From contig CAYVOD010000024.1 in assembly GCA_964453055.1 (NCBI GenBank), positions 1 to 23,956 of the forward strand: a stretch of DNA of 23,956 bases, written 5' to 3'. Positions 7,524-13,822 of this stretch are shown here, one piece after another. Each line of letters opens with the position of its first letter. Within the stretch, counting starts at the first letter, position 1. The notes under the pieces are model-generated. The model made no database searches, was not told the origin of the DNA, and worked only from the letters and a program-made list of their open reading frames with translations. Source of the DNA: UBA2256 sp964453055 (GTDB taxonomy: Bacteria > Spirochaetota > Spirochaetia > Treponematales > Rectinemataceae). The translations under genes and the position numbers were made by a program.

Positions 7524-8024
7524 TTAAAGGATTTTCGCGGCTACCAGGACAATATCCTCTTTAGGAACATCGGCGTGAGGAGGCCTGCGTCCGGTCGGAA
7601 CCGCGGCCATGGAATCCACCACGTCCATTCCCTTGGTCACCTTGGCGAAAACGCAATATCCCGCCCCGGGGCCCGGACCACGATAATCAAGGCTCGTATT
7701 ATCCGAAAAATTGATGAAAAACTGACTGGTCGCGCTATCCGGATGGGGAGTCCTGGCCATCGAAAGGGTTCCCCTTTCATTGGAAGGACCCTTGGCCGCC
7801 TCGTTGACGATAGGATCCTTAGTTTTTTTCTGGTCCATCCCCGACACGAATCCGCCGCCCTGGGCTACGAATCCGGGAATGACCCTATGGAATATCGTTC
7901 CGTCATAGAATCCCGAGCGGACATAGTCCAAAAAGTTCGCCGCCGTGACAGGAGTCCTGTCCTCGAATACTTCCAGCTCTATCTCGCCCAGACTGGTGAT
8001 CAACTTGACCATGGAATTAGGCAT
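7524..8024 (-). CDS. Cyclophilin-type peptidyl-prolyl cis-trans isomerase
   Basis: The 166-residue enzyme accelerates proline isomerisation during protein folding. Cyclophilin motifs are clear: VKLITSLGEIELEVFEDRTPVTAANFLDYVRSGFYDGTIFHRVIPGFVAQGG with the catalytic arginine in FHRVIPGF, ERGTLSMARTPHPDSATSQFFIN, and YCVFAKVTKGMDVVD. There is no signal peptide, so it is cytoplasmic. GGGAGGAA sits 4 nt before the ATG at 8024; an internal ATG at 8012 is too far from it, and upstream in-frame starts lack a ribosome binding site. The MDQKKTKDPIVNEA stretch is a normal loop of small bacterial cyclophilins. Confidence 0.96.
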   Translation of the reverse strand: MPNSMVKLITSLGEIELEVFEDRTPVTAANFLDYVRSGFYDGTIFHRVIPGFVAQGGGFVSGMDQKKTKDPIVNEAAKGPSNERGTLSMARTPHPDSATSQFFINFSDNTSLDYRGPGPGAGYCVFAKVTKGMDVVDSMAAVPTGRRPPHADVPKEDIVLVAAKIL

Positions 8025-8044
8025 CGTTCCTCCCTTGCCGGGCA

Positions 8045-8053
8045 AGTATAGCA
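8045..8053 (-). promoter_or_regulatory. Extended -10 promoter of the cyclophilin gene
   Basis: Minus-strand TGCTATACT is a TGn-extended -10 with no convincing -35. It places the start about 7 nt downstream and the Shine-Dalgarno sequence close to the 5' end of a short leader. Confidence 0.5.
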
Positions 8054-8116
8054 TCCTCTCGCGGCTTAGTCCCGGCTTCTCGCCAAAAAGTCCGGCACTT
8101 CGCGATTTCGCCCCCC

Positions 8117-8133
8117 CGCCGCGGATCGCGGCG
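8117..8133. repeat. GC-rich inverted repeat between divergent promoters
   Basis: CGCCGCG (8117-8123) and CGCGGCG (8127-8133) form a perfect 7-bp inverted repeat around GAT. It lies just upstream of the dehydrogenase -35 box, where an operator or activator site could sit. It may also be chance in such GC-rich DNA. Confidence 0.35.
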
Positions 8134-8138
8134 TCGGG

Positions 8139-8167
8139 TTGCGCATCCGCGGGCAAAAGTCTAGAGT
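8139..8167 (+). promoter_or_regulatory. Sigma-70 promoter of the dehydrogenase/DUF2804 pair
   Basis: TTGCGC (8139-8144) and TAGAGT (8162-8167) are 17 nt apart, with the start expected near 8174. AGGGAGGA follows as the ribosome binding site for the ATG at 8198. Confidence 0.5.
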
Positions 8168-8197
8168 GAATAGACAACCTAGCAGGGAGGAAGAGCA

Positions 8198-9082
8198 ATG
8201 TCGTTTGAGAAGAAAACCATAGGATTCGTCGGCCTGGGCGTCATGGGAAACTCCATGGCCGGGCATCTGCTCTCGGCGGGTCACGACCTCGTCGTCTACA
8301 CCCGCTCCCCGGCGAAGGCCAAGCCGCTGCTGGATCGCGGAGCGGAATGGGCCGAAAGTCTTGCGTCCCTGGCCCCCCGCTGCGACGTCATCATCACCAT
8401 GGTCGGCCTGCCTTCGGACGTGGAAGAAGTATATTTGGGCGAAATTGGGCTCCTTGCCCACGCCCGCAAGGGGACACTTCTCATTGACATGACTACCTCC
8501 AGCCCCGAGCTGGCGGTTCGCATCCACGCCGCAGCCTCGGCCAAAGGCATGAAAGCCCTTGACGCCCCCGTCTCCGGCGGCGATACGGGAGCCCGGAACG
8601 CCACCCTCACCATCATGGTCGGCGGAGATGAGGAAGCCTACGCGGAAGCCGAAGCCCTTTTCGCGATAATGGGAAAGACGATAGTCCGCCAGGGCGGCGC
8701 CGGGGCGGGACAGCACACCAAGGCCGCCAACCAGATATGTATAGCCGCCAACTTGATAGGCGTGGTGGAAGCCCTCGACTATGCCTCGGCGGCGGGACTG
8801 GATCCCAAGCGGGTCCTTCTCTCCATAGGCGGGGGCTCGGCCGCAAGCTGGCAGCTCTCGAGCAATGGCCCGCGCATGCTGGAAGGGGATTTCAACCCCG
8901 GATTCTACGCGAAACATTTTCTCAAGGATCTCAGGATAGCCCTCGATTCCTCGAAGGCCCTTGGACTCACGCTGCCTCTGGTAGTCCTGGCCGAAAGCCT
9001 TTTCGCCAAGGTGCTGGCCCAGGGCTGGGGCGAGCGGGGAACCCAGATTCTCCACGAACTCTACAGGCGCGGACTTGTCTGA
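8198..9082 (+). CDS. NAD(P)-dependent beta-hydroxyacid dehydrogenase (HIBADH family)
   Basis: This 294-residue protein belongs to the 3-hydroxyisobutyrate / tartronate-semialdehyde reductase family. The Rossmann loop is GFVGLGVMGNSMAGHLL (residues 9-25), the substrate loop DAPVSGGDTGA (122-132), and the conserved lysine and asparagine are K175 and N178 in GQHTKAANQI. A C-terminal helical half contains KDLRIALDSS. The family reduces or oxidises short 3-hydroxy acids or semialdehydes. D30 after the glycine loop is less clear than the usual NAD-specific acidic residue, and VVYTRSPAK (32-40) with an arginine suggests NADPH preference. AGGGAGGA lies ahead of the ATG. The exact substrate cannot be assigned. 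Confidence 0.93.
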   Translation: MSFEKKTIGFVGLGVMGNSMAGHLLSAGHDLVVYTRSPAKAKPLLDRGAEWAESLASLAPRCDVIITMVGLPSDVEEVYLGEIGLLAHARKGTLLIDMTTSSPELAVRIHAAASAKGMKALDAPVSGGDTGARNATLTIMVGGDEEAYAEAEALFAIMGKTIVRQGGAGAGQHTKAANQICIAANLIGVVEALDYASAAGLDPKRVLLSIGGGSAASWQLSSNGPRMLEGDFNPGFYAKHFLKDLRIALDSSKALGLTLPLVVLAESLFAKVLAQGWGERGTQILHELYRRGLV

Positions 9083-10142
9083 ACCGCGACAGTCCGTGGC
9101 TTTGCGGGGCACTGCGCCGCCCGCCCTCGTCCGGGACGGTTCCCTCGTCCTGGGTTCCTGGGAAGGAATACCCGGCAAGGCCAATCTCATCGACGTCCAC
9201 AGGCCTTACCATTACCCGATCCCGCGCTTTCTGCGCTCCTACAGGATAAAAGAATGGCAGTCTATCCAGGCCGGCGATCTCGACAACTTCATCTTCGCCG
9301 TACTCTACGACGCCAAATTCATAGGCATGGCCTCGGTGGACATCTGGGACAGGGCGGGCAGGAAAAAGGCCGGTTTCCGCCATACCTTTCCAGGACGTCG
9401 CTTCTCGCTTCCCGCCTCCCTCGAAAAATCCGAGATCGGCATAAAGGCCGGCCACCGAGAGCTTTCGATCTCCGTCGACATTGAAGCGGCATCCCTCAGG
9501 CTAAAGGCTTCGAACCGCCCCCGCAGGGCCAGCGCCGCCGCCTTCGACCTAGACCTGAGCTTCGACATGCGCGAAGACTCAAGTTCGGCATTTTCGGTCT
9601 GTCTGCCGCTCGGCCTCAACAGGGCTATGTATTCCACCAAGATCCTCATGCCCTGCTCCGGAAGCCTCGAGCTCGACGGAGAGCTGCGGCGGCTTGGCGC
9701 TGAAAATGCTCTCGGCATCCTGGACGATCACAAGGGTTATTATCCCTACCATCTTCACTATGATTGGGTGACGGGATTCGGCGTCGACTCATCCGGGCGC
9801 CGGATCGGCCTCAATCTCACGGATAACCAGGTCAAGGATCAGGCGCGGTATAACGAAAACCGGCTGTGGGTGGGAAACGCGGTTCACGCCCTGCCCCCGA
9901 TCCGCATAACCCGTCCCTACGGGCATGCCGAACCCTGGGTCATCCAGGATACAGAAGGCATGGTAGATCTCGTTTTCCATCCCGAGGCGCCCCATGACAT
10001 TAGGCTGCGCCTGGGGCTTGCCGACGTGGACTACTCGGGTCCCTTCGGCCGCTTCGAGGGAAGGCTGCGTAGCCCCTCCGGCGAAAAAGTCGACGCCTCC
10101 AAGCTCTACGGCATGGGCGAGGATAAAAATCTGAGGCTTTAG
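9075..10142 (+). CDS. DUF2804 domain-containing protein
   Basis: This 355-residue soluble protein of unknown function covers the whole DUF2804 domain. Recognisable pieces are the early GSWEGIPGKANLIDVHRPYHYPIPRFLRSYRIKEWQS region (residues 27-64), the DDHKGYYPYHLHYDWVTGFG segment in the second half, GLNLTDNQVKDQARYNENRLWVG, and the C-terminal GRFEGRL. The family resembles lipocalin-like or hydroxyneurosporene-synthase-like beta-barrel proteins, but no activity is established. The best start is TTG at 9075, overlapping the dehydrogenase end by 8 nt with AGGCG upstream; a GTG at 9096 is the alternative. The overlap suggests translational coupling with the dehydrogenase. Confidence 0.85.
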   Translation: MSEPRQSVALRGTAPPALVRDGSLVLGSWEGIPGKANLIDVHRPYHYPIPRFLRSYRIKEWQSIQAGDLDNFIFAVLYDAKFIGMASVDIWDRAGRKKAGFRHTFPGRRFSLPASLEKSEIGIKAGHRELSISVDIEAASLRLKASNRPRRASAAAFDLDLSFDMREDSSSAFSVCLPLGLNRAMYSTKILMPCSGSLELDGELRRLGAENALGILDDHKGYYPYHLHYDWVTGFGVDSSGRRIGLNLTDNQVKDQARYNENRLWVGNAVHALPPIRITRPYGHAEPWVIQDTEGMVDLVFHPEAPHDIRLRLGLADVDYSGPFGRFEGRLRSPSGEKVDASKLYGMGEDKNLRL

Positions 10143-10180
10143 CTAACAGCCTAAGGATTGCCTGTGGACGAGCCGCCTAT

Positions 10181-10222
10181 CGAAGCGACCCTTCGACGGG
10201 TATCCTTCGAAGGGTCGCTTCG
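10181..10222. repeat. Perfect 16-bp inverted repeat between convergent genes
   Basis: CGAAGCGACCCTTCGA (10181-10196) is exactly complementary to TCGAAGGGTCGCTTCG (10207-10222), with a 10-nt loop. It sits between the 3' ends of the DUF2804 gene and thyX. There is no T-tract on either side, so it is either an unusual bidirectional terminator or a REP-like element. Confidence 0.85.
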
Positions 10223-10249
10223 CCGGATTCCCAGGCCGAAAGCCCTCGG

Positions 10250-11119
10250 TCAAATCTGCTTTCCGCTCCGAAGTTTTTCCTCGAACCGTTCCAGCGCCTT
10301 GCCCTTGAGCGGAGAATCCTCGACCTTGAGCAGTGCCTCCTGCCCCCGGCCGGCGGAGCCCAGGCGCCGCTTGAGCTCCTCCATCTCCTCGCCGTTGAAC
10401 CGCACGCCGTGAAGTAGGTTGCGCTCGAAACTCTCGGTCGCCGCCGGGGCCACTGCCCTGGTGATTTCCAGCATAGTACGGGCGTAGAGCCTTATTTCTT
10501 TCTGCGCGTGGGGATCCAGCCTTAGAGAAAGGAACCTGAAAAGATTGTGCAGGTCTATCTGCCAGTACCATTCGGTATAGAGCGACAATGGCAGGTTGAT
10601 CCTGGCCAGCTCCCTCGCCAGCCCCTCCTCCACGAGGGAGGAATAATCCTCGTAGGCCGCCTTCTGGCCTTTTTCCAGAAGCGCCCTGATTTTCGCAGCC
10701 TCGGCGGCCTCCACGGGCTCTTCGGCGCGGCCCTGCTTGTTATCCTCGCTCTGGGCGGCCACGTCGGCGTCCGCGGGCAGGTAGAACTCGTCCTTCATTA
10801 TAGAATAGCGGCCGGAAATCTCGTTCACCCTGGCCGTCCTGTGGCGGATCCACTGACGGGCAACGAAGATCGGCAGCTTTACGTGAAAGCTCAGCGCGAC
10901 CTGCTCGAAAGGCGAGGTGTGCTCGTGGCGCATGAGGTAGTCGATGAGCCCTGCGTCCTCCCGGTAGCTTTTAGTACCCTCTCCGTAGGATACCCTGGCC
11001 GCCTGAACGATGCGGGCGTCGCCGCCCAAATAATCCACCAGGCGGACGAATCCCTTGTCCAGAACCCTGAATTCCTTGTCGAGAATCGCCTCTGCCTCAG
11101 GTACTACGCAATGCGCCAT
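10250..11119 (-). CDS. thyX: Flavin-dependent thymidylate synthase
   Basis: ThyX converts dUMP to dTMP using methylene-tetrahydrofolate, FAD and NADPH, replacing ThyA. The diagnostic RHRX7S motif is intact at residues 92-102 (RHRTARVNEIS), followed by GRYS. HEHTSPFEQVALSFHVKLPIFVARQWIRHR precedes it, and LPLSLYTEWYWQIDLHNLFRFLSLRLDPHAQKEIR forms the later active-site helix region. At 289 residues it is longer than the common 220-250 aa: about 45 charged residues follow the core, rich in E, K and R. The ATG at 11119 has AGGAG upstream. The PHP gene ends 31 nt before it in the same direction, so the two may share a transcript. Confidence 0.97.
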   Translation of the reverse strand: MAHCVVPEAEAILDKEFRVLDKGFVRLVDYLGGDARIVQAARVSYGEGTKSYREDAGLIDYLMRHEHTSPFEQVALSFHVKLPIFVARQWIRHRTARVNEISGRYSIMKDEFYLPADADVAAQSEDNKQGRAEEPVEAAEAAKIRALLEKGQKAAYEDYSSLVEEGLARELARINLPLSLYTEWYWQIDLHNLFRFLSLRLDPHAQKEIRLYARTMLEITRAVAPAATESFERNLLHGVRFNGEEMEELKRRLGSAGRGQEALLKVEDSPLKGKALERFEEKLRSGKQI

Positions 11120-11150
11120 TTTCTGCTCCTTACGCTGATATCCGACCCGG

Positions 11151-12074
11151 TCAACGCCTCGTAAGCCGGGAGGGGAAACCGGGGAAATCCCCGGAGAATT
11201 TATCGATAGTGTACTTGTCCGTGTCGGGGCCGTGACAGTCCGAGCCGTAGGTGAAAAAATACCCCATCGGCTCTGCGATGCCGCGGACGAGTTCGTTTAT
11301 CGCCTTTGTCTTTTTGCTTCCCGAATACCAGTACAATTCCACCCCATCCACGCCTCGTCCCTTGAAATACTCCAGGAGAGCCCCGACCTGGGTTTTCTGT
11401 CGTTCCATCTCCTCGGGATCGTCGTTCCATAAATGCCCTATATGCGGAATGACGGCGAAGCCCTGATCGGCGTGCACCGCGGCAAGGCAGGCCGCCGTAT
11501 CGGGCTTGGACAGCTTGTACTTGGGAAACCTGCCCGGCTTCATCCATTCCTTCTTGAATATTTTATAGTTCATGTAGGCAGGAACTAGTTTTTTATTTCT
11601 AAGGTAAAGAAATAAATCAACCTTGCTCCAGGACAGCAAGGACGATTCTTCCACCCTGACCGCCCCCGCGTCGGCCATGCGCCGGGCCAGCATATCCGCA
11701 AGACTCAGGTCTTCCCGCTTGAAGAAGGTCCGCGCCCAGTAAAGATAATAATCCAGCCGCTTTCTCCGCTCGTCCAGGACGCGCTGGAGCATGGCCCGGG
11801 TCGCGGCGCAGTCCTGATACGACTTGCCGGGAAAATAGGCCAGCAGTTCGCTTTTGTACCCGATCGCCGGGTCGGCCACGTCGATTTCGCAGGCGCTCAC
11901 CCAGGACAGTCCCTGGGCCTCGCACTCGGCGGCGAAACGGCCGCTTCCTCCCATGGTATCGTGATCGGTCAAGGCGATGAGCCCTAAGCCGAGATGGACC
12001 GCGCCCTTGACAATATCCTCGGGCCAAAGGCTGCCGTCGGAAAACTTGGAATGAAGATGAAGGTTGGCGTTCAC
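11151..12074 (-). CDS. PHP-domain metal-dependent phosphoesterase
   Basis: The 307-residue enzyme has the polymerase-and-histidinol-phosphatase metal site: HLH at residues 6-8, D13 in FSDG, TDHDT at 36-40, CEID near 62-65, a middle PHIGH, and GSDCHG near the C-terminus. This layout resembles the YciV / 5'-3' exonuclease and 3',5'-nucleoside bisphosphate phosphatase group, which releases phosphate from short RNA or pAp; that substrate is inferred only. A mid-protein insertion (about residues 95-190) is rich in K, R and aromatic residues. The start is GTG at 12074, 10 nt after a TATACT -10 and without a Shine-Dalgarno sequence. thyX follows 31 nt downstream. Confidence 0.88.
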   Translation of the reverse strand: MNANLHLHSKFSDGSLWPEDIVKGAVHLGLGLIALTDHDTMGGSGRFAAECEAQGLSWVSACEIDVADPAIGYKSELLAYFPGKSYQDCAATRAMLQRVLDERRKRLDYYLYWARTFFKREDLSLADMLARRMADAGAVRVEESSLLSWSKVDLFLYLRNKKLVPAYMNYKIFKKEWMKPGRFPKYKLSKPDTAACLAAVHADQGFAVIPHIGHLWNDDPEEMERQKTQVGALLEYFKGRGVDGVELYWYSGSKKTKAINELVRGIAEPMGYFFTYGSDCHGPDTDKYTIDKFSGDFPGFPSRLTRR

Positions 12075-12084
12075 GGTTTCAGGC

Positions 12085-12113
12085 AGTATACAGAGGCCGC
12101 GCCGCCCTGTCCA
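12085..12113 (-). promoter_or_regulatory. Sigma-70 promoter of the PHP-thyX unit
   Basis: Minus-strand TGGACA (12108-12113) and TATACT (12085-12090) are 17 nt apart. The predicted start is about 4 nt before the GTG, so the leader would be only a few nucleotides with no ribosome binding site. Confidence 0.6.
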
Positions 12114-12206
12114 TCAACGCGCCGAACCAGGGTCTGGCATTTGGCTTGTTTTGGATGCCCTGAAAGATCGAGGCTTTTTATCGCTGTCTTCGGGCTTTTC
12201 ATGGTG

Positions 12207-12212
12207 TACAAT
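12207..12212 (+). promoter_or_regulatory. -10 element of the UPF0158-GNAT gene
   Basis: TACAAT ends 6 nt before the GTG at 12219. No clear -35 is present at 16-18 nt. Confidence 0.4.
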
Positions 12213-12218
12213 GGAGCC

Positions 12219-13178
12219 GTGGCACGACGAGCAAGCGTTTTCGAGCTGAACGACACGATCCTGGAACGGATAATTTTCGCCATGGAAGACCAGGGCAGGT
12301 CCCACTATATAGACTTGAGAACCGGGGAGCTGACGCCTAAGCCGGAAAAAAATCCTCAGGACCGAGGGTTTTCTGGGGAAAGCGTTCCAGATGGCAGCCT
12401 AGCGGATGCTTTGCTGCCCGAATGGATCGCCCCACCGCCCCGATGGACCCCCGCCGACGGTTTCCGCCTCATGGAATCCTTTTGCGCCCGCATCAGCCGA
12501 ATGGAGACAAAACTCGCCCTCAATCGGGCGATATCCAGGGGCAAGGGCGTATTCAAGGCCTTCAGGCAAACCCTCTCGGAATATCCCGACGAGGAAGCCT
12601 TCTTCAGGGACTATAAAAACGCCATGCTTCGCCGCCACGTCGAGCTATGGATGGACGACATGAGGGAAGCCCTAGGCCTGGCCAGGCTGGGCGCAGAACC
12701 CGAGGAGCTTCAGGACCTGGCGGACGAGGAGTTCTGCCTCGAGACATCCTCCCTCGCGGAAGCACCTTTTTCGCTAGAGGATTTTATCGCTCGCGCCCTG
12801 GAGGAATCCCGGGCGTGGCTGCCTGATTCCGCCGCGGCGCTGGAAAAAGCCGAGCTGGGCGATTTTCTAAGCCGCCATATGAAGGATGGAATTCTTCACT
12901 ACGTGAACGAAACCGAAGGCCGCCCCATCGCCGCGGCGGCTATGGCCTTCATCCCCATCGAGGGCGGAGCGGCGGGGCTGATTCGCTTCCTTCACGTCGT
13001 CCCCGAATTTCGCGGCCTGGGACTGGAACTCAAGCTCGTCGACAGTCTCCGCTCCCGTTGCCGCGGCGCTGGGCCGCGGTCTTGCTTTCTGCGCAGCGCT
13101 CTCGTCTCCCCAAGCCTTTCGGCCATCCTGGAAGGCGGCGGAATAAAAACCTGCGGAGTCCACTACCTTATCGAATAA
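12219..13178 (+). CDS. UPF0158 domain fused to GNAT-like acetyltransferase domain
   Basis: The 319-residue protein joins two parts. Residues 1 to about 147 resemble UPF0158: LNDTILERIIFAMEDQ, HYIDLRTGEL, then ALNRAISRGKGVFKAFRQTL and ELWMDDM, the family's G-x-G-[AV]-F-[RK]-x-F core. After an acidic linker (near 150-185), residues about 190-319 look like a GNAT fold, with IRFLHVVPEFRGLGLELKLVDSL giving the acetyl-CoA loop R-G-L-G-L. UPF0158 has no established function, so the fused unit may modify a partner recognised by it. The GTG at 12219 was chosen because upstream in-frame codons cross the predicted -10 and the divergent PHP start. The GNAT half is divergent, so its activity is uncertain. 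Confidence 0.75.
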   Translation: MARRASVFELNDTILERIIFAMEDQGRSHYIDLRTGELTPKPEKNPQDRGFSGESVPDGSLADALLPEWIAPPPRWTPADGFRLMESFCARISRMETKLALNRAISRGKGVFKAFRQTLSEYPDEEAFFRDYKNAMLRRHVELWMDDMREALGLARLGAEPEELQDLADEEFCLETSSLAEAPFSLEDFIARALEESRAWLPDSAAALEKAELGDFLSRHMKDGILHYVNETEGRPIAAAAMAFIPIEGGAAGLIRFLHVVPEFRGLGLELKLVDSLRSRCRGAGPRSCFLRSALVSPSLSAILEGGGIKTCGVHYLIE

Positions 13179-13205
13179 GCGGATTCGCCGACTATCGCTT
13201 ATCGA
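13171..13205. terminator. Hairpin spanning both stop codons of convergent genes
   Basis: ATAAGCG (13175-13181) pairs with CGCTTAT (13196-13202), and a TCG/CGA extension forms around one bulged A. The hairpin covers the stops of the UPF0158-GNAT gene and the alkyltransferase-like gene. There is no T-tract, so terminator activity is a guess. Confidence 0.4.
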
Positions 13206-13572
13206 GATGATCGGCCCAGTCATCAGGCTCATCCGCCGGCCCAAGCCCAGCGAGGCCAAAATCAGGCCCGATCCCGAAACGCACAATATCCACCTCGCCG
13301 GAGGGCAGGAATTCCACCCCCTCTTCCCGAAGAAGCCTGCGCTGAAGCTCGGCCCCTTCCTTAAGTCCGATGCTTCCGTCCCGTTTCAACACCCGCCACC
13401 ATGGAAGGGAATGTTTTTTCGACATGGAATGAAGAACCCTGGCCACTCGCCTCGCGTCGGCTCCCGCCCTTGGGCAGCCGGCCAGCTCCGCTACCTTCCC
13501 GTAGGAAATCACCTTGCCGTATGGAATTGATCGGAGCAGCTCCACGATCATCTTCGTCGTTTCCGTCGCCAT
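13192..13572 (-). CDS. Alkyltransferase-like protein (MGMT fold, no acceptor cysteine)
   Basis: The 126-residue protein is the DNA-binding domain of O6-methylguanine methyltransferases: VELLRSIPYGKVISYGKVAELAG (helix-turn-helix), ARRVARVLHSM with the arginine finger, and PWWRVLKRDG. The methyl-acceptor PCHR motif is replaced by PWWR (residues 57-60), so the cysteine and the following histidine are both tryptophan. Such ATL proteins bind O6-alkylguanine without repairing it and hand the lesion to nucleotide excision repair. The C-terminal ~30 residues are acidic and not typical. The ATG at 13572 is 6 nt after TACACT on the minus strand and lacks a Shine-Dalgarno sequence; an internal ATG at 13551 is the alternative. 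Confidence 0.87.
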   Translation of the reverse strand: MATETTKMIVELLRSIPYGKVISYGKVAELAGCPRAGADARRVARVLHSMSKKHSLPWWRVLKRDGSIGLKEGAELQRRLLREEGVEFLPSGEVDIVRFGIGPDFGLAGLGPADEPDDWADHLDKR

Positions 13573-13578
13573 GCGAAT

Positions 13579-13584
13579 AGTGTA
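13579..13584 (-). promoter_or_regulatory. -10 element of the alkyltransferase-like gene
   Basis: Minus-strand TACACT ends 6 nt before the ATG. The match is moderate (4 of 6) and no clear -35 is seen. Confidence 0.35.
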
Positions 13585-13694
13585 CAACAACCGCCGTTCC
13601 GGCTGCCAGGCCGAGGGCTTAGCCAATCCGGGAAGTTTTCATCCCGAAGGAGGGTTTTTCAAAAGCCGGCGAACTTTTGAAAATGCCTCGGGTA

Positions 13695-13703
13695 TGCTAT
13701 AGT
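13695..13703 (+). promoter_or_regulatory. Extended -10 promoter of the fab operon
   Basis: TGCTATAGT is a TGn-extended -10 with TTGAAA (13677-13682) 15 nt upstream. The start is expected near 13710, leaving a leader of about 113 nt before fabD. Confidence 0.6.
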
Positions 13704-13716
13704 CTTTTCAAGGTAT

Positions 13717-13778
13717 CCCCTGGGACCGGCGGCGGTACTTTACATTTTTTCAATTTTTGTAAACCATGCGACCAGGGG
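13717..13778 (+). promoter_or_regulatory. Structured fab leader with nested inverted repeats
   Basis: An outer pair CCCCTGG (13717-13723) / CCAGGGG (13772-13778) encloses an inner pair TTTACA (13739-13744) / TGTAAA (13758-13763) around a T-rich stretch. It may be an RNA fold or an operator for a fatty-acid regulator; no known riboswitch or FapR/FabT box is recognised. Confidence 0.35.
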
Positions 13779-13822
13779 CCATGTCGCCTATCTACGCTTC
13801 TCGCTCAGAGGAGGATGCCGAA

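Noticed and set aside
8066..9190. Open frame of 374 codons on the minus strand across the dehydrogenase promoter and gene
   Set aside because: It overlaps a well-supported plus-strand gene and both divergent promoters, and has no ribosome binding site or motifs.
11994..12218. Longer start for the UPF0158-GNAT gene, including a hydrophobic LFIAVFGLF segment
   Set aside because: The extension crosses the predicted -10 element and the divergent PHP start. No ribosome binding site supports it, so a membrane anchor is not claimed.
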